The notes under the pieces are model-generated. The model worked only from the letters and a program-made list of their open reading frames with translations, made no database searches and was not told the DNA's origin. Shown here piece by piece: positions 1 to 6,005 of a DNA stretch of 6,005 nt. Source of the DNA: Planctomycetales bacterium (GTDB lineage: Bacteria > Planctomycetota > Planctomycetia > Isosphaerales > Isosphaeraceae); contig DAHZZC010000459.1 in NCBI GenBank assembly GCA_027435495.1, positions 1 through 6,005 of the forward strand, in the 5' to 3' direction. How positions within the stretch are numbered: position 1 is the stretch's first letter; every line of letters begins with the position of its first letter. The position numbers and the translations under genes are program-made.

Positions 1-1
1 C

Positions 2-1648
2 GCCGACACCAATGGGTATCAAAACGACTTCGCCCGTTCCATGTGGCCCTGGCGCGACTGGGTGATCGCCGCCTATAACTCCAACAAGCCCTTCGACCAG
101 TTCGTCGTCGAGCAACTTGCCGGCGACCTGCTCCCTCACGCCACCATCGATCAAAGAATCGCCACCGGCTTCAACCGGAACAACCGGACGGTCACCGAGG
201 TTGGCTCGATCGACGAGGAATGGCGGGTCGAGAACGGTGTCGACCGCGTCGAGACGACGGCGACCGTCTTTCTCGGGCTAACGATGGGCTGCGGCCGATG
301 CCACGACCACAAGTACGACCCCATCTCGCAGGAGGAGTTTTACCGGTTCTTCGGCTTCTTCAGCAGCCTCAACGAGAAGGGGGTCTACTCCGAGACCCGC
401 GGCAACGTCCCGCCGATGATCCGCCTCCCGCACCCCAAGGATACCGAGCGCCTCCGGCAATTTGACCTCGCGCTGGCCGTCGCCCGAACCTACGGATCGA
501 AGAAGCATGCCGACACCCTGGCGAAGGAGAGAATGGCGTACGAGGCGGCCATCCCTTCGGTCATGGTCATGGAAGAGATGGCGAGGCCCCGGCCGCTCTA
601 CCTGTTGAAGCGAGGTCAGTACGACCAACCCGACCCGTCCAAACCCTTGAAGCCCGGAACGCCGGTGTGTCTGCCTCCTCTGCCCGCCGGGACCAGGGCC
701 GACCGTCTCGCGCTCGCCCGATGGCTGGTCTCCCCCGAGCATCCCCTCACCGCTCGCGTCGAGGTCAACCGAATCTGGCAGCATCATTTCGGAATCGGAC
801 TGGTGAAGACCGCCGAGAATTTCGGCGTGCAGGGCGAACTGCCTTCCCATCCCGATCTGCTTGACTGGCTCGCGACGGAACTGATCCGGTCCGGCTGGAA
901 CAAGAAGGCATTACACCGCCTGATCGTCACCAGCGCAACTTATCGGCAAGATTCGAAGGCCCGGGCCGATCTCGTCGCCCGCGATCCCGAGAATCGCCTC
1001 CTGGCCCGAGGACCGCGGTTCCGCCTCTCAGCCGAGGTCGTTCGCGACAACGCCCTGGCGATCGCCGGGCTGCTCGCCCCCCGGGTGGGAGGTCGATCCG
1101 TCAAGCCCTACCAGCCGGCCGGGCTCTGGGAGGAACTCGCCGGAGGCGCCGGCGAGGGCCCGTACGTCCAGGATCGAGGGGCCAACCTCTACCGACGCAG
1201 CCTCTACGTCTACCGGAAACGGACGGTCCCTCATCCCGCGCTGGCCACCTTCGACGCCCCCAGCCGTGAGATCTGCCAGGTGCGGCCAGCCCGGACCAAT
1301 ACTCCGTTGCAGGCCCTCGAATTGCTCAACGACGTCGCCTACATCGAGGCCGCCCGCGCCCTCGGACAGATGATGATCCTTCGAGGAGGCGTCGATCTCG
1401 AAACCCGGATCGTCCACGGCTTTCGGCGGGCACTCGCCCGGAGGCCGACCCCACCCGAAATCGCTGTCCTCCGCGATGGACTCGAACGCTACCTGCGCGC
1501 GTATCGGGCCGAGCCCAGCGCCGCCGATCAACTCGTCCGACACGGGGAGAGCCCGATCGATCCGAAGATCTCGCCCGCCGAACTGGCCGCCTATACGGCC
1601 CTCGCCGCCGTGATTCTCAACCTCGACGAAACCATCACCCAGGAGTGA
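2..1648 (+). CDS. DUF1549 and DUF1553 domain protein (planctomycete PSCyt1/PSD1 type), 5' partial
   Basis: The reading frame is open from the window edge, so the true start lies upstream; 548 residues are visible. Numbering from the codon at base 2, residues 1 to about 115 are the C-terminal part of DUF1549, beginning ADTNGYQNDFAR and containing CGRCHDHKYDPI (C97, C100, H101), a CxxCH motif of the heme-c type. A linker contains the family-typical RPLYLLKRGQYDQP near residue 197. DUF1553 runs from about residue 232 to 490, with NRIWQHHFG, TSATYRQDS, FDAPSREICQVR and NTPLQALELLND. Full-length family members are usually about 800-1100 residues, with an N-terminal signal peptide and often a planctomycete cytochrome c domain; that part would lie upstream. 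The protein is probably exported. Its function is unknown; heme binding is inferred from the motif only. The stop is 6 bases before the DUF1501 gene, indicating an operon. The ATG at 41 is internal, because the conserved domain continues upstream of it. Confidence 0.95.
   Translation, partial: ADTNGYQNDFARSMWPWRDWVIAAYNSNKPFDQFVVEQLAGDLLPHATIDQRIATGFNRNNRTVTEVGSIDEEWRVENGVDRVETTATVFLGLTMGCGRCHDHKYDPISQEEFYRFFGFFSSLNEKGVYSETRGNVPPMIRLPHPKDTERLRQFDLALAVARTYGSKKHADTLAKERMAYEAAIPSVMVMEEMARPRPLYLLKRGQYDQPDPSKPLKPGTPVCLPPLPAGTRADRLALARWLVSPEHPLTARVEVNRIWQHHFGIGLVKTAENFGVQGELPSHPDLLDWLATELIRSGWNKKALHRLIVTSATYRQDSKARADLVARDPENRLLARGPRFRLSAEVVRDNALAIAGLLAPRVGGRSVKPYQPAGLWEELAGGAGEGPYVQDRGANLYRRSLYVYRKRTVPHPALATFDAPSREICQVRPARTNTPLQALELLNDVAYIEAARALGQMMILRGGVDLETRIVHGFRRALARRPTPPEIAVLRDGLERYLRAYRAEPSAADQLVRHGESPIDPKISPAELAAYTALAAVILNLDETITQE
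1641..1645 (+). promoter_or_regulatory. Ribosome binding site for the DUF1501 gene
   Basis: AGGAG lies 9 bases before the GTG at 1655 and overlaps the last codons of the preceding gene. It supports the GTG as the real start and suggests translational coupling of the two genes. Confidence 0.7.
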
Positions 1649-1654
1649 TCGGCC

Positions 1655-3121
1655 GTGGAAGCCTTGCAGGCTGCGCAAACGATCAATCGCCGCATCTTCC
1701 TGGGACGCTCAGGCGTCGGCCTGGGCGCGGTCGCACTCGGCTCACTGCTCCATTCGGAGGGCGTGTTCGCCGGTGCCAGCACTCCGCCCTCACCACTCTC
1801 CAGGGAGCCCGGCGGGTTGCCGGGCCTTCCCCACTTCGCCCCTCGGGCCAAGCGAGTGATCTACCTGTTCCAGTCGGGCGGCCCATCCCAGATCGACCTC
1901 TTCGATAACAAGCCCTCTCTCGCCAACCGGCGCGGGAATGAGTTGCCCGCCTCGATCCGGATGGGTCAGCGGATCACCACGATGACCTCCGGGCAGAAAA
2001 GCTTGCCGGTGGCTCCCTCGATTTTCCGGTTTCGCCAGCACGGCGACTCCGGCGCCTGGATCAGCGAACTCCTCCCCCACACGGCCGGGATCGTGGACGA
2101 CCTCACGATCATCCGATCGATGCAGACCGAGGCGATTAACCATGACCCGGCGATCACCTTCGTACAGACCGGCTCTCAGCTTGCCGGGCGTCCGAGCATG
2201 GGATCGTGGGTCGCCTACGGCCTGGGAAGCATGAACCGCGATCTCCCCGCGTTCGTGGTGATGCTCTCTCGTGGCCGGACCGATCAGCCGCTTTATGACC
2301 GGCTCTGGGGTAGTGGTTTCCTCCCGACCCAATATCAGGGCGTGAAGCTCCGTGGCGGCCAGTCGCCGGTCCTCTACCTGGCAAATCCGGCCGGCTGTTC
2401 CTCGGTGATCCGCCGACAGATGCTCGACGAGATCGGCGTGCTCAATGGCCTGCATCACGAGGCGACCGGCGATCCAGAGATTCTCACACGCGTCTCTCAG
2501 TACGAGCTGGCTTACCGGATGCAGCAATCCGTCCCCGAGCTGACCGACCTCTCTCGCGAGCCAGGATCGGTCCTGGAAATGTATGGCCCCGACGTCCACC
2601 GCCCAGGCTCCTTCGCCGCGAACTGCCTTCTCGCCCTACGGCTGGCCGAGCGTGGCGTCCGCTTCATCCAGCTCTATCACATGGGGTGGGACCAGCACGG
2701 CAACCTCCCCGGTCAAATCCGCGACCAGTGCCGCGACACCGACCAGCCCTCCGCCGCACTGGTGAAGGACCTCAAACAACGAGGACTGCTCGACGACACC
2801 CTCGTCCTCTGGGGCGGCGAGTTTGGCCGGACGATCTACTCGCAGGGAACACTCACCGAGACGAATTACGGCCGCGACCACCACCCGCGATGCTTCACCA
2901 TCTGGATGGCCGGCGGCGGAATCAAGGCGGGTTATGTCCACGGCGAGACCGACGACTTCTCCTACAATATCGTCAAGGATCCCGTCGAGGTTTTCGACCT
3001 TAACGCCACCGTGCTTCACCTGCTGGGGATCGATCACACCCGGCTGACCTATCGCTTTCAGGGCCGAGATTTCCGCCTGACCGACGTACGAGGCCGGCTC
3101 GTCCCCGCGATCCTCGCGTGA
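1655..3121 (+). CDS. DUF1501 domain protein, Tat-exported, sulfatase/phosphatase-like fold
   Basis: Complete gene of 488 residues, a normal length for the family. The N-terminus carries a twin-arginine signal: NRRIFLGRS (R12, R13), a hydrophobic stretch at about 20-32, and a possible signal peptidase site after AGA (residue 41). The mature part opens with the family motif VIYLFQSGGPSQIDLFD. Likely metal or active-site motifs of the alkaline phosphatase superfamily type are WDQHGNL (D346, H348), WGGEFGRT (E389) and GRDHHP (D408, H409, H410). The C-terminus LTYRFQGRDFRLTDV is typical of planctomycete members. The GTG start is supported by AGGAG 9 bases upstream. Substrate and reaction are unknown; assignment as a hydrolase of sulfate or phosphate esters is inference from fold similarity. 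The 6-base gap to the DUF1549/1553 gene, a common pairing in Planctomycetota, suggests that the two work together in the periplasm or at the cell surface. Confidence 0.93.
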   Translation: MEALQAAQTINRRIFLGRSGVGLGAVALGSLLHSEGVFAGASTPPSPLSREPGGLPGLPHFAPRAKRVIYLFQSGGPSQIDLFDNKPSLANRRGNELPASIRMGQRITTMTSGQKSLPVAPSIFRFRQHGDSGAWISELLPHTAGIVDDLTIIRSMQTEAINHDPAITFVQTGSQLAGRPSMGSWVAYGLGSMNRDLPAFVVMLSRGRTDQPLYDRLWGSGFLPTQYQGVKLRGGQSPVLYLANPAGCSSVIRRQMLDEIGVLNGLHHEATGDPEILTRVSQYELAYRMQQSVPELTDLSREPGSVLEMYGPDVHRPGSFAANCLLALRLAERGVRFIQLYHMGWDQHGNLPGQIRDQCRDTDQPSAALVKDLKQRGLLDDTLVLWGGEFGRTIYSQGTLTETNYGRDHHPRCFTIWMAGGGIKAGYVHGETDDFSYNIVKDPVEVFDLNATVLHLLGIDHTRLTYRFQGRDFRLTDVRGRLVPAILA

Positions 3122-3169
3122 ATCCCAACGACCACATCGACGGATTCTTGAAACGCCAGCGCTGATTTC

Positions 3170-3199
3170 TTGCCCTTCCGATATCGACCCCGTTAAGAT
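3170..3199 (+). promoter_or_regulatory. Weak candidate sigma-70-type promoter upstream of the PEP-CTERM gene
   Basis: TTGCCC (3170-3175) and TAAGAT (3194-3199) each match 4 of 6 consensus bases and are 18 bases apart. They lie in the 270-base noncoding stretch 3122-3391 between the DUF1501 stop and the PEP-CTERM start. If used, transcription would begin near 3206, giving a leader of roughly 185 bases. Planctomycete promoters are poorly defined and such matches arise by chance, so this is only a candidate. I see no clear gene or RNA in the rest of this stretch. Confidence 0.22.
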
Positions 3200-3391
3200 C
3201 TCCTTCGACGACGGTCACGTCTGGTCCGCTGATCTGGTAACAAGGATGGAGTCGCGCGGCGATCGCGATCTGCTCAATGCCGAGCGTTCGTGTGCGGCCC
3301 TTTCGTCAGAGTCTTGCACCCTCCTGCCCGGGAAGCCGCCCTGTCTCCCGATCGGGCAAGCCCGTGGCGGCGAATCGAAAGAGATGGTCGG

Positions 3392-4045
3392 ATGCGATCC
3401 GGATGGTGGGTGGGGTCCTGGTTCTTCATCGGACTCAGTCTGTTGAGCGCTGGCGAGGCGCGGGCAGGCGGCAACCTCCTGGTCAATGGCGGCTTCGAGG
3501 CGGGGAACCTGAGCGGCTGGTCGGTTTCGGGCAACACCCGCTTCACCATGGTGACGGACTATTCGGTTGGTCTCCCGGGGATTGGGCCTGACGCGTCTTA
3601 CTCGGGGAGCCACTATGCCCTGCTCGGACCGGTCGGGTCGATGGGCCACCTGAGCCAGACGATCGCCACAACGGCCGGCCAGACTTACTTTGTGAGCTGG
3701 TGGCTCGCCAGCGATAGCAACGCAGGCAACGAATTCTCGGCCTCCTGGAACGGCGCCACGCTTTTCGATCAGGTGGACGTCCCGAGGGAAGGTTATCAGT
3801 TTTTCACCGAGAGCGCGGTGGCGACAGGTTCGTCGAGCACACTGGCGTTCTCCTACCGAAACGATCCCGGCTTCTTCTCGCTCGACAACGTTTCGGTCTC
3901 TGTGAGTCCGACGGTCGCGAGCAACCGAAATGCCGCGGTGGTCCCCGAACCGGCCGGTCTGCTCCTCCTGGGGTTGGGCCTCGCGGCGGCGATCGCCGCT
4001 GGTCGGTCCGGCATCGCCTTAACCCGGACGGTTCGGCTCCGGTAG
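3392..4045 (+). CDS. PEP-CTERM sorting domain protein, secreted
   Basis: The protein has 217 residues from the ATG at 3392. Residues 1-25 form a Sec signal peptide (an arginine, a tryptophan/phenylalanine-rich hydrophobic core, then ARA as cleavage site). Residues 28 to about 172 form a cargo domain opening NLLVNGGFEAGNLSGW and ending SLDNVSVS, the pattern of galactose-binding-like or carbohydrate-binding beta sandwiches often found before PEP-CTERM signals. The sorting signal follows: VPEP (184-187), hydrophobic segment about 188-204, and a tail with four arginines (205-217). Such proteins are exported, then processed by an exosortase, often ending up in surface or extracellular material. 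The frame is open back to a GTG at 3290, but that start would put 34 charged, proline-rich residues before the signal peptide. The ATG has a modest AAAGAG upstream. Ligand and role are unknown. It appears to be its own transcription unit. Confidence 0.88.
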   Translation: MRSGWWVGSWFFIGLSLLSAGEARAGGNLLVNGGFEAGNLSGWSVSGNTRFTMVTDYSVGLPGIGPDASYSGSHYALLGPVGSMGHLSQTIATTAGQTYFVSWWLASDSNAGNEFSASWNGATLFDQVDVPREGYQFFTESAVATGSSSTLAFSYRNDPGFFSLDNVSVSVSPTVASNRNAAVVPEPAGLLLLGLGLAAAIAAGRSGIALTRTVRLR

Positions 4046-4048
4046 GAT
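4019..4048 (+). promoter_or_regulatory. selA: Weak candidate promoter for selA
   Basis: TTAACC (4019-4024) and TAGGAT (4043-4048) each match 4 of 6 consensus bases with an 18-base spacer; the -10-like box overlaps the stop codon of the PEP-CTERM gene. The 75-base gap 4046-4120 holds no obvious terminator, so selA may instead be read through from the gene before it. Low confidence. Confidence 0.18.
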
Positions 4049-4110
4049 AGGGAGAACCGACGTCGGGCTGTCTCGTGGTGGTTCACGGGATACCGTCGCG
4101 GGTCGGGATG

Positions 4111-4116
4111 AGGAAG
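4111..4116 (+). promoter_or_regulatory. selA: Ribosome binding site that decides the TTG start of selA
   Basis: AGGAAG sits 4 bases before the TTG at 4121 (6 bases measured from AGGA). An in-frame TGA at 4109-4111 rules out any start further upstream. The next candidates, TTG 4148 and GTG 4157, lack a comparable site and would remove or cut into the conserved LPPVDAIL segment. Confidence 0.6.
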
Positions 4117-4120
4117 AGCC

Positions 4121-5560
4121 TTGGACGAGGCGGATGGCCGGCGTCGATTGCCACCGGTGGATGCGATCCTGAGCAAAAACGAGCTGACCGAGCCGATCCG
4201 TCGGCACGGCCGGCTCGCCGTGCGCCGGGCCGTCCGCAGGGTACTCCAGGATATCCGGGAAGGCATCGGCCGGCCCTCCTCTGACCCTCCGCCCGACCTC
4301 TCCGTCATCGTCAGGAGATCCCAGGAGATCCTGGAGCGTGATCATCGATCGCTTCGGCCGGCGATCAATGCGACGGGCATCCTCCTGCACACTGGGCTCG
4401 GTCGGGCACCGATCGCCGCCGAGGCGGTCGCCGCGGTCGCCGAGGTGGCCGCCAGTTACAGCAACCTGGAGCTGGACCTTGACTCAGGCGCACGGGGGCG
4501 TCGGACCTCGGGGATCGCTGGACTGCTTCGCGAGCTGACCGGGGCGGCGGCGGCGACAGCGGTCAACAACAACGCCGGTGCGACCGTGCTGGCTCTCCGG
4601 GCACTGGCATCCGGGCGTGAGGTGATCGTCTCGCGTGGTCAACTCGTCGAGATTGGCGGAAGCTTCCGCCTGCCGGAGATTTTCGAGGTCTCGGGCGCGA
4701 GGCTCCGCGAGGTGGGAACGACCAACAAAACGCGGCTCTCCGACTTCCGCGCCGCCATTGGGCTGGAGACCGCCGCGATTTTAAGGGTTCATCCGAGCAA
4801 CTACCGGATCGTCGGTTTCACCGAGCAACCCGAACTCATCGAGCTGGTCGAGCTGGCGCACGCACACGGGCTCTGGGCGATCGACGACATTGGCTCCGGA
4901 GCGATCCGGCCGGACGGCCCGCCCGGCGTGGAGGGCGAGCCGACCGCCTCGGAGGCCATCGCCGCGGGCGCCGATCTGGTTCTCTTTTCGGGTGACAAGT
5001 TGCTCGGCGGCCCGCAGTGCGGGATCATGGTTGGAGGGCGCGAGGCGATCGGCCGGATCGAGGTTGACCCGCTGATGCGGGCCCTTCGTCTGGACAAGAT
5101 GACACTGGCCGCGCTCGAGGCCACGCTTCGGCTCGCACTCGACCCGGCTCATGCCCGCGATCGAATTCCACTCTGGTCGATGATCACGACGCCAGCCGCC
5201 GAGCTGGAGTTGCGGGCGAGGGCTCTGGCGTCGCGACTCTCGGCCGAGCTCGGACTCTCGGCGGCGGCGGTGGCCTCGGAGGCTTACATCGGCGGCGGCA
5301 GCGCCCCGATCCGGCCGATCGAGTCGGCGGCCGTCGCCATCGCACCACCGTTTCCGCTCCCAGGGGGCGAGTCGGATTTCGCCGCGGCCCTTCGGGTCGG
5401 CGATCCACCGGTGGTGGCGCGGGTGCGGAAGGGACGTGTGCTGCTGGATCTGCGGACGATTCCCCGCGAGCTGGAGCCGCGGTTACTCGACGCGATCCGG
5501 GCGTTGTGTCAGGATAGGAATTCCCCAGCGGACGGGCGAGATCGGCCGGGTTCGATCTGA
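4121..5560 (+). CDS. selA: L-seryl-tRNA(Sec) selenium transferase (selenocysteine synthase)
   Basis: SelA is a PLP enzyme of the cytosol that converts Ser-tRNA(Sec) to Sec-tRNA(Sec) using selenophosphate. The 479 residues match the usual 460-480 and are collinear with E. coli SelA. Visible motifs are the N-terminal RRLPPVDAIL, tRNA-binding region of the family; SLRPAINATG and LHTGLGRAP (residues about 78-97); VNNNAGA (148-154); SRGQLVEIGGSFRLP; EVGTTNKT (200-201 TT); HPSNYRIVGFTE; FSGDKLLGGPQCGIMVG with K293 as the PLP lysine (K295 in E. coli); and RALRLDKMTLAALEATL with R320 and R323. The C-terminal domain ends in RKGRVLLDLRTI. No core motif is missing, so I expect an active enzyme. The start is TTG, backed by AGGAAG. 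It follows the PEP-CTERM gene by 75 bases and precedes an FAH-family gene by 20. The usual partners selB, selD and selC are not visible here. Confidence 0.95.
   Translation: MDEADGRRRLPPVDAILSKNELTEPIRRHGRLAVRRAVRRVLQDIREGIGRPSSDPPPDLSVIVRRSQEILERDHRSLRPAINATGILLHTGLGRAPIAAEAVAAVAEVAASYSNLELDLDSGARGRRTSGIAGLLRELTGAAAATAVNNNAGATVLALRALASGREVIVSRGQLVEIGGSFRLPEIFEVSGARLREVGTTNKTRLSDFRAAIGLETAAILRVHPSNYRIVGFTEQPELIELVELAHAHGLWAIDDIGSGAIRPDGPPGVEGEPTASEAIAAGADLVLFSGDKLLGGPQCGIMVGGREAIGRIEVDPLMRALRLDKMTLAALEATLRLALDPAHARDRIPLWSMITTPAAELELRARALASRLSAELGLSAAAVASEAYIGGGSAPIRPIESAAVAIAPPFPLPGGESDFAAALRVGDPPVVARVRKGRVLLDLRTIPRELEPRLLDAIRALCQDRNSPADGRDRPGSI
4312..4331 (+). repeat. selA: Perfect 10-base tandem duplication inside selA
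   Basis: CAGGAGATCC occurs twice with no gap. The second copy with its flanks also forms CCAGGA-GA-TCCTGG (4321-4334). It encodes part of RRSQEILE in the N-terminal region of SelA, in a poorly conserved stretch. Ten is not a multiple of three, so loss of one copy would shift the frame. Confidence 0.85.
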
Positions 5561-5567
5561 TCGGGGC

Positions 5568-5573
5568 GGAGGT
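5568..5573 (+). promoter_or_regulatory. Strong ribosome binding site of the FAH-family gene
   Basis: GGAGGT is a near-perfect Shine-Dalgarno sequence 7 bases before the ATG at 5581, within the 20-base gap after selA. It fixes the start and suggests efficient translation independent of selA. Confidence 0.75.
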
Positions 5574-5580
5574 ACAGGCG

Positions 5581-6005
5581 ATGCGCATCTGCCGATTCGG
5601 CTACGACGAAATGGTTCTGACGGGGTTCTACGACGACGCCCATGTCATTCCGATCGACCAGGCCGCTGAGGCCTACAGCCGCGACCACGAGGTCGAGATG
5701 ATCCTCCCCTCGACGGAGGACCCTCTCGAGCTGCTCCCGCCCGACGGTTCCTCTTACGAGGCGGCCCGCGAGCTCTTCGCCTGGATCGCCAGCCTGGAGG
5801 GAGAGGACCGCGCCGAGATCGCCATCCCGGTGGCCGATGTCCGCCTGCTCACTCCCCTCGCCAACCCGGGCAAGATCCTCCTGCTCGCCGGGAACTACGC
5901 CAAGCACATCGCCGAACGGGGCGGCACCACCGCCGAGCGCCGGGAAACCTTCCCTTACGTCTTCATGAAACCGACAACCACCCTGACCAGGCCCGGCGAC
6001 CCGAT
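5581..6005 (+). CDS. Fumarylacetoacetate hydrolase (FAH) family protein, 3' partial
   Basis: The first 141 codons are visible and the frame runs off the window end. Residues 1 to about 85 form a variable N-terminal domain starting MRICRFGYDE. From about residue 87 comes the characteristic entry into the FAH fold: VRLLTPLANPGKILLLAGNY, then KHIAERGG with H109, and FPYVFMKPTTTLTRPGDP. Family members are metal-dependent cytosolic enzymes of about 280-330 residues that hydrolyse, decarboxylate or isomerise 2-keto or 2,4-dioxo acids in aromatic and sugar-acid catabolism. The acidic metal ligands of the family come after the part visible here, so activity and exact substrate cannot be judged. The ATG is backed by GGAGGT. 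Only 20 bases separate it from selA on the same strand, so cotranscription is likely, but no functional link to selenium metabolism is evident. Confidence 0.9.
   Translation, partial: MRICRFGYDEMVLTGFYDDAHVIPIDQAAEAYSRDHEVEMILPSTEDPLELLPPDGSSYEAARELFAWIASLEGEDRAEIAIPVADVRLLTPLANPGKILLLAGNYAKHIAERGGTTAERRETFPYVFMKPTTTLTRPGDP

Noticed and set aside
1790..2599. Long minus-strand ORF (269 codons) antisense to the DUF1501 gene
   Set aside because: It is a mirror of a well-supported gene in GC-rich DNA, and its translation shows no recognisable family motif. Other minus-strand ORFs in the window look the same.
3120..3147. GAATCC/GGATTC inverted repeat (6-base stem, 16-base loop) right at the DUF1501 stop, as a terminator
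   Set aside because: The stem is short and AT-containing, the loop is long, and no run of T follows; not a convincing intrinsic terminator.
3157..3171. CAGCGCTG palindrome followed by ATTTCTT as a terminator
   Set aside because: The palindrome leaves no proper loop and the T tract is weak and interrupted.
3290..3391. GTG 3290 as the start of the PEP-CTERM protein
   Set aside because: It would add a charged, proline-rich stretch in front of a clear signal peptide; the ATG at 3392 gives a normal N-terminus.
3246..3446. 66-codon ORF starting at ATG 3246 as a small gene before the PEP-CTERM gene
   Set aside because: It overlaps the signal peptide region of the real gene in another frame, has no properly spaced ribosome binding site, and its composition is not protein-like.
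3986..3999. 14-base perfect palindrome GCGGCGATCGCCGC
   Set aside because: It lies in codons for the Ala/Ile-rich membrane segment (AAAIAA), and its composition follows from GC-rich codon choice; no operator context.
4024..4067. Inverted repeats around the end of the PEP-CTERM gene: CCGGA/TCCGG, CGGTTC/GAACCG and CCGACGTCGG
   Set aside because: Stems are 5-6 bases with no T tract afterward; alternative pairings exclude each other and are expected in GC-rich DNA.
5558..5560. selA TGA as a possible selenocysteine codon with readthrough into the FAH-family gene
   Set aside because: The conserved SelA C-terminus is already complete, the downstream gene is in another frame, and it has its own strong start site.
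5541..5566. GGTTCGATC resembling a tRNA T-loop near the end of selA, considered as a possible tRNA(Sec)
   Set aside because: It falls in the coding end of selA, and no matching acceptor stem, D arm or anticodon arm can be assembled around it.

Overview
The window looks like chromosomal DNA of a GC-rich planctomycete, most likely in or near the Isosphaeraceae. This rests on three things: a DUF1549/DUF1553 protein followed directly by a Tat-exported DUF1501 protein, a pairing greatly expanded in Planctomycetota; a PEP-CTERM surface protein; and strong C/G preference at third codon positions. The genus is inferred from protein character, not from a search. All five genes are on the + strand. Both window edges cut a gene.

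Left part (1-3121): the 3' portion of a large DUF1549-DUF1553 protein with a CxxCH motif, then, 6 bases after its stop, a complete DUF1501 protein (GTG start, twin-arginine signal, alkaline-phosphatase-superfamily-like metal motifs). The ribosome binding site of the second gene lies in the last codons of the first, so they are almost certainly cotranscribed. Their biochemical function is not established; both are probably exported.

Middle (3122-4045): a 270-base noncoding stretch with one weak promoter candidate, then a 217-residue secreted protein with a beta-sandwich-type cargo domain and a C-terminal VPEP/hydrophobic/arginine sorting signal for an exosortase encoded elsewhere.

Right part (4046-6005): a complete selA (selenocysteine synthase; TTG start, PLP lysine K293), then after 20 bases the first 141 codons of a fumarylacetoacetate hydrolase family enzyme. 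SelA implies that the organism makes Sec-tRNA(Sec), but selB, selD and the tRNA(Sec) gene are not in this window.

I found no mobile element, CRISPR array, tRNA, rRNA or clear intrinsic terminator, and nothing I can honestly call an undescribed system. The least understood parts are the DUF1549/1553-DUF1501 pair and selA sitting apart from its usual partners.
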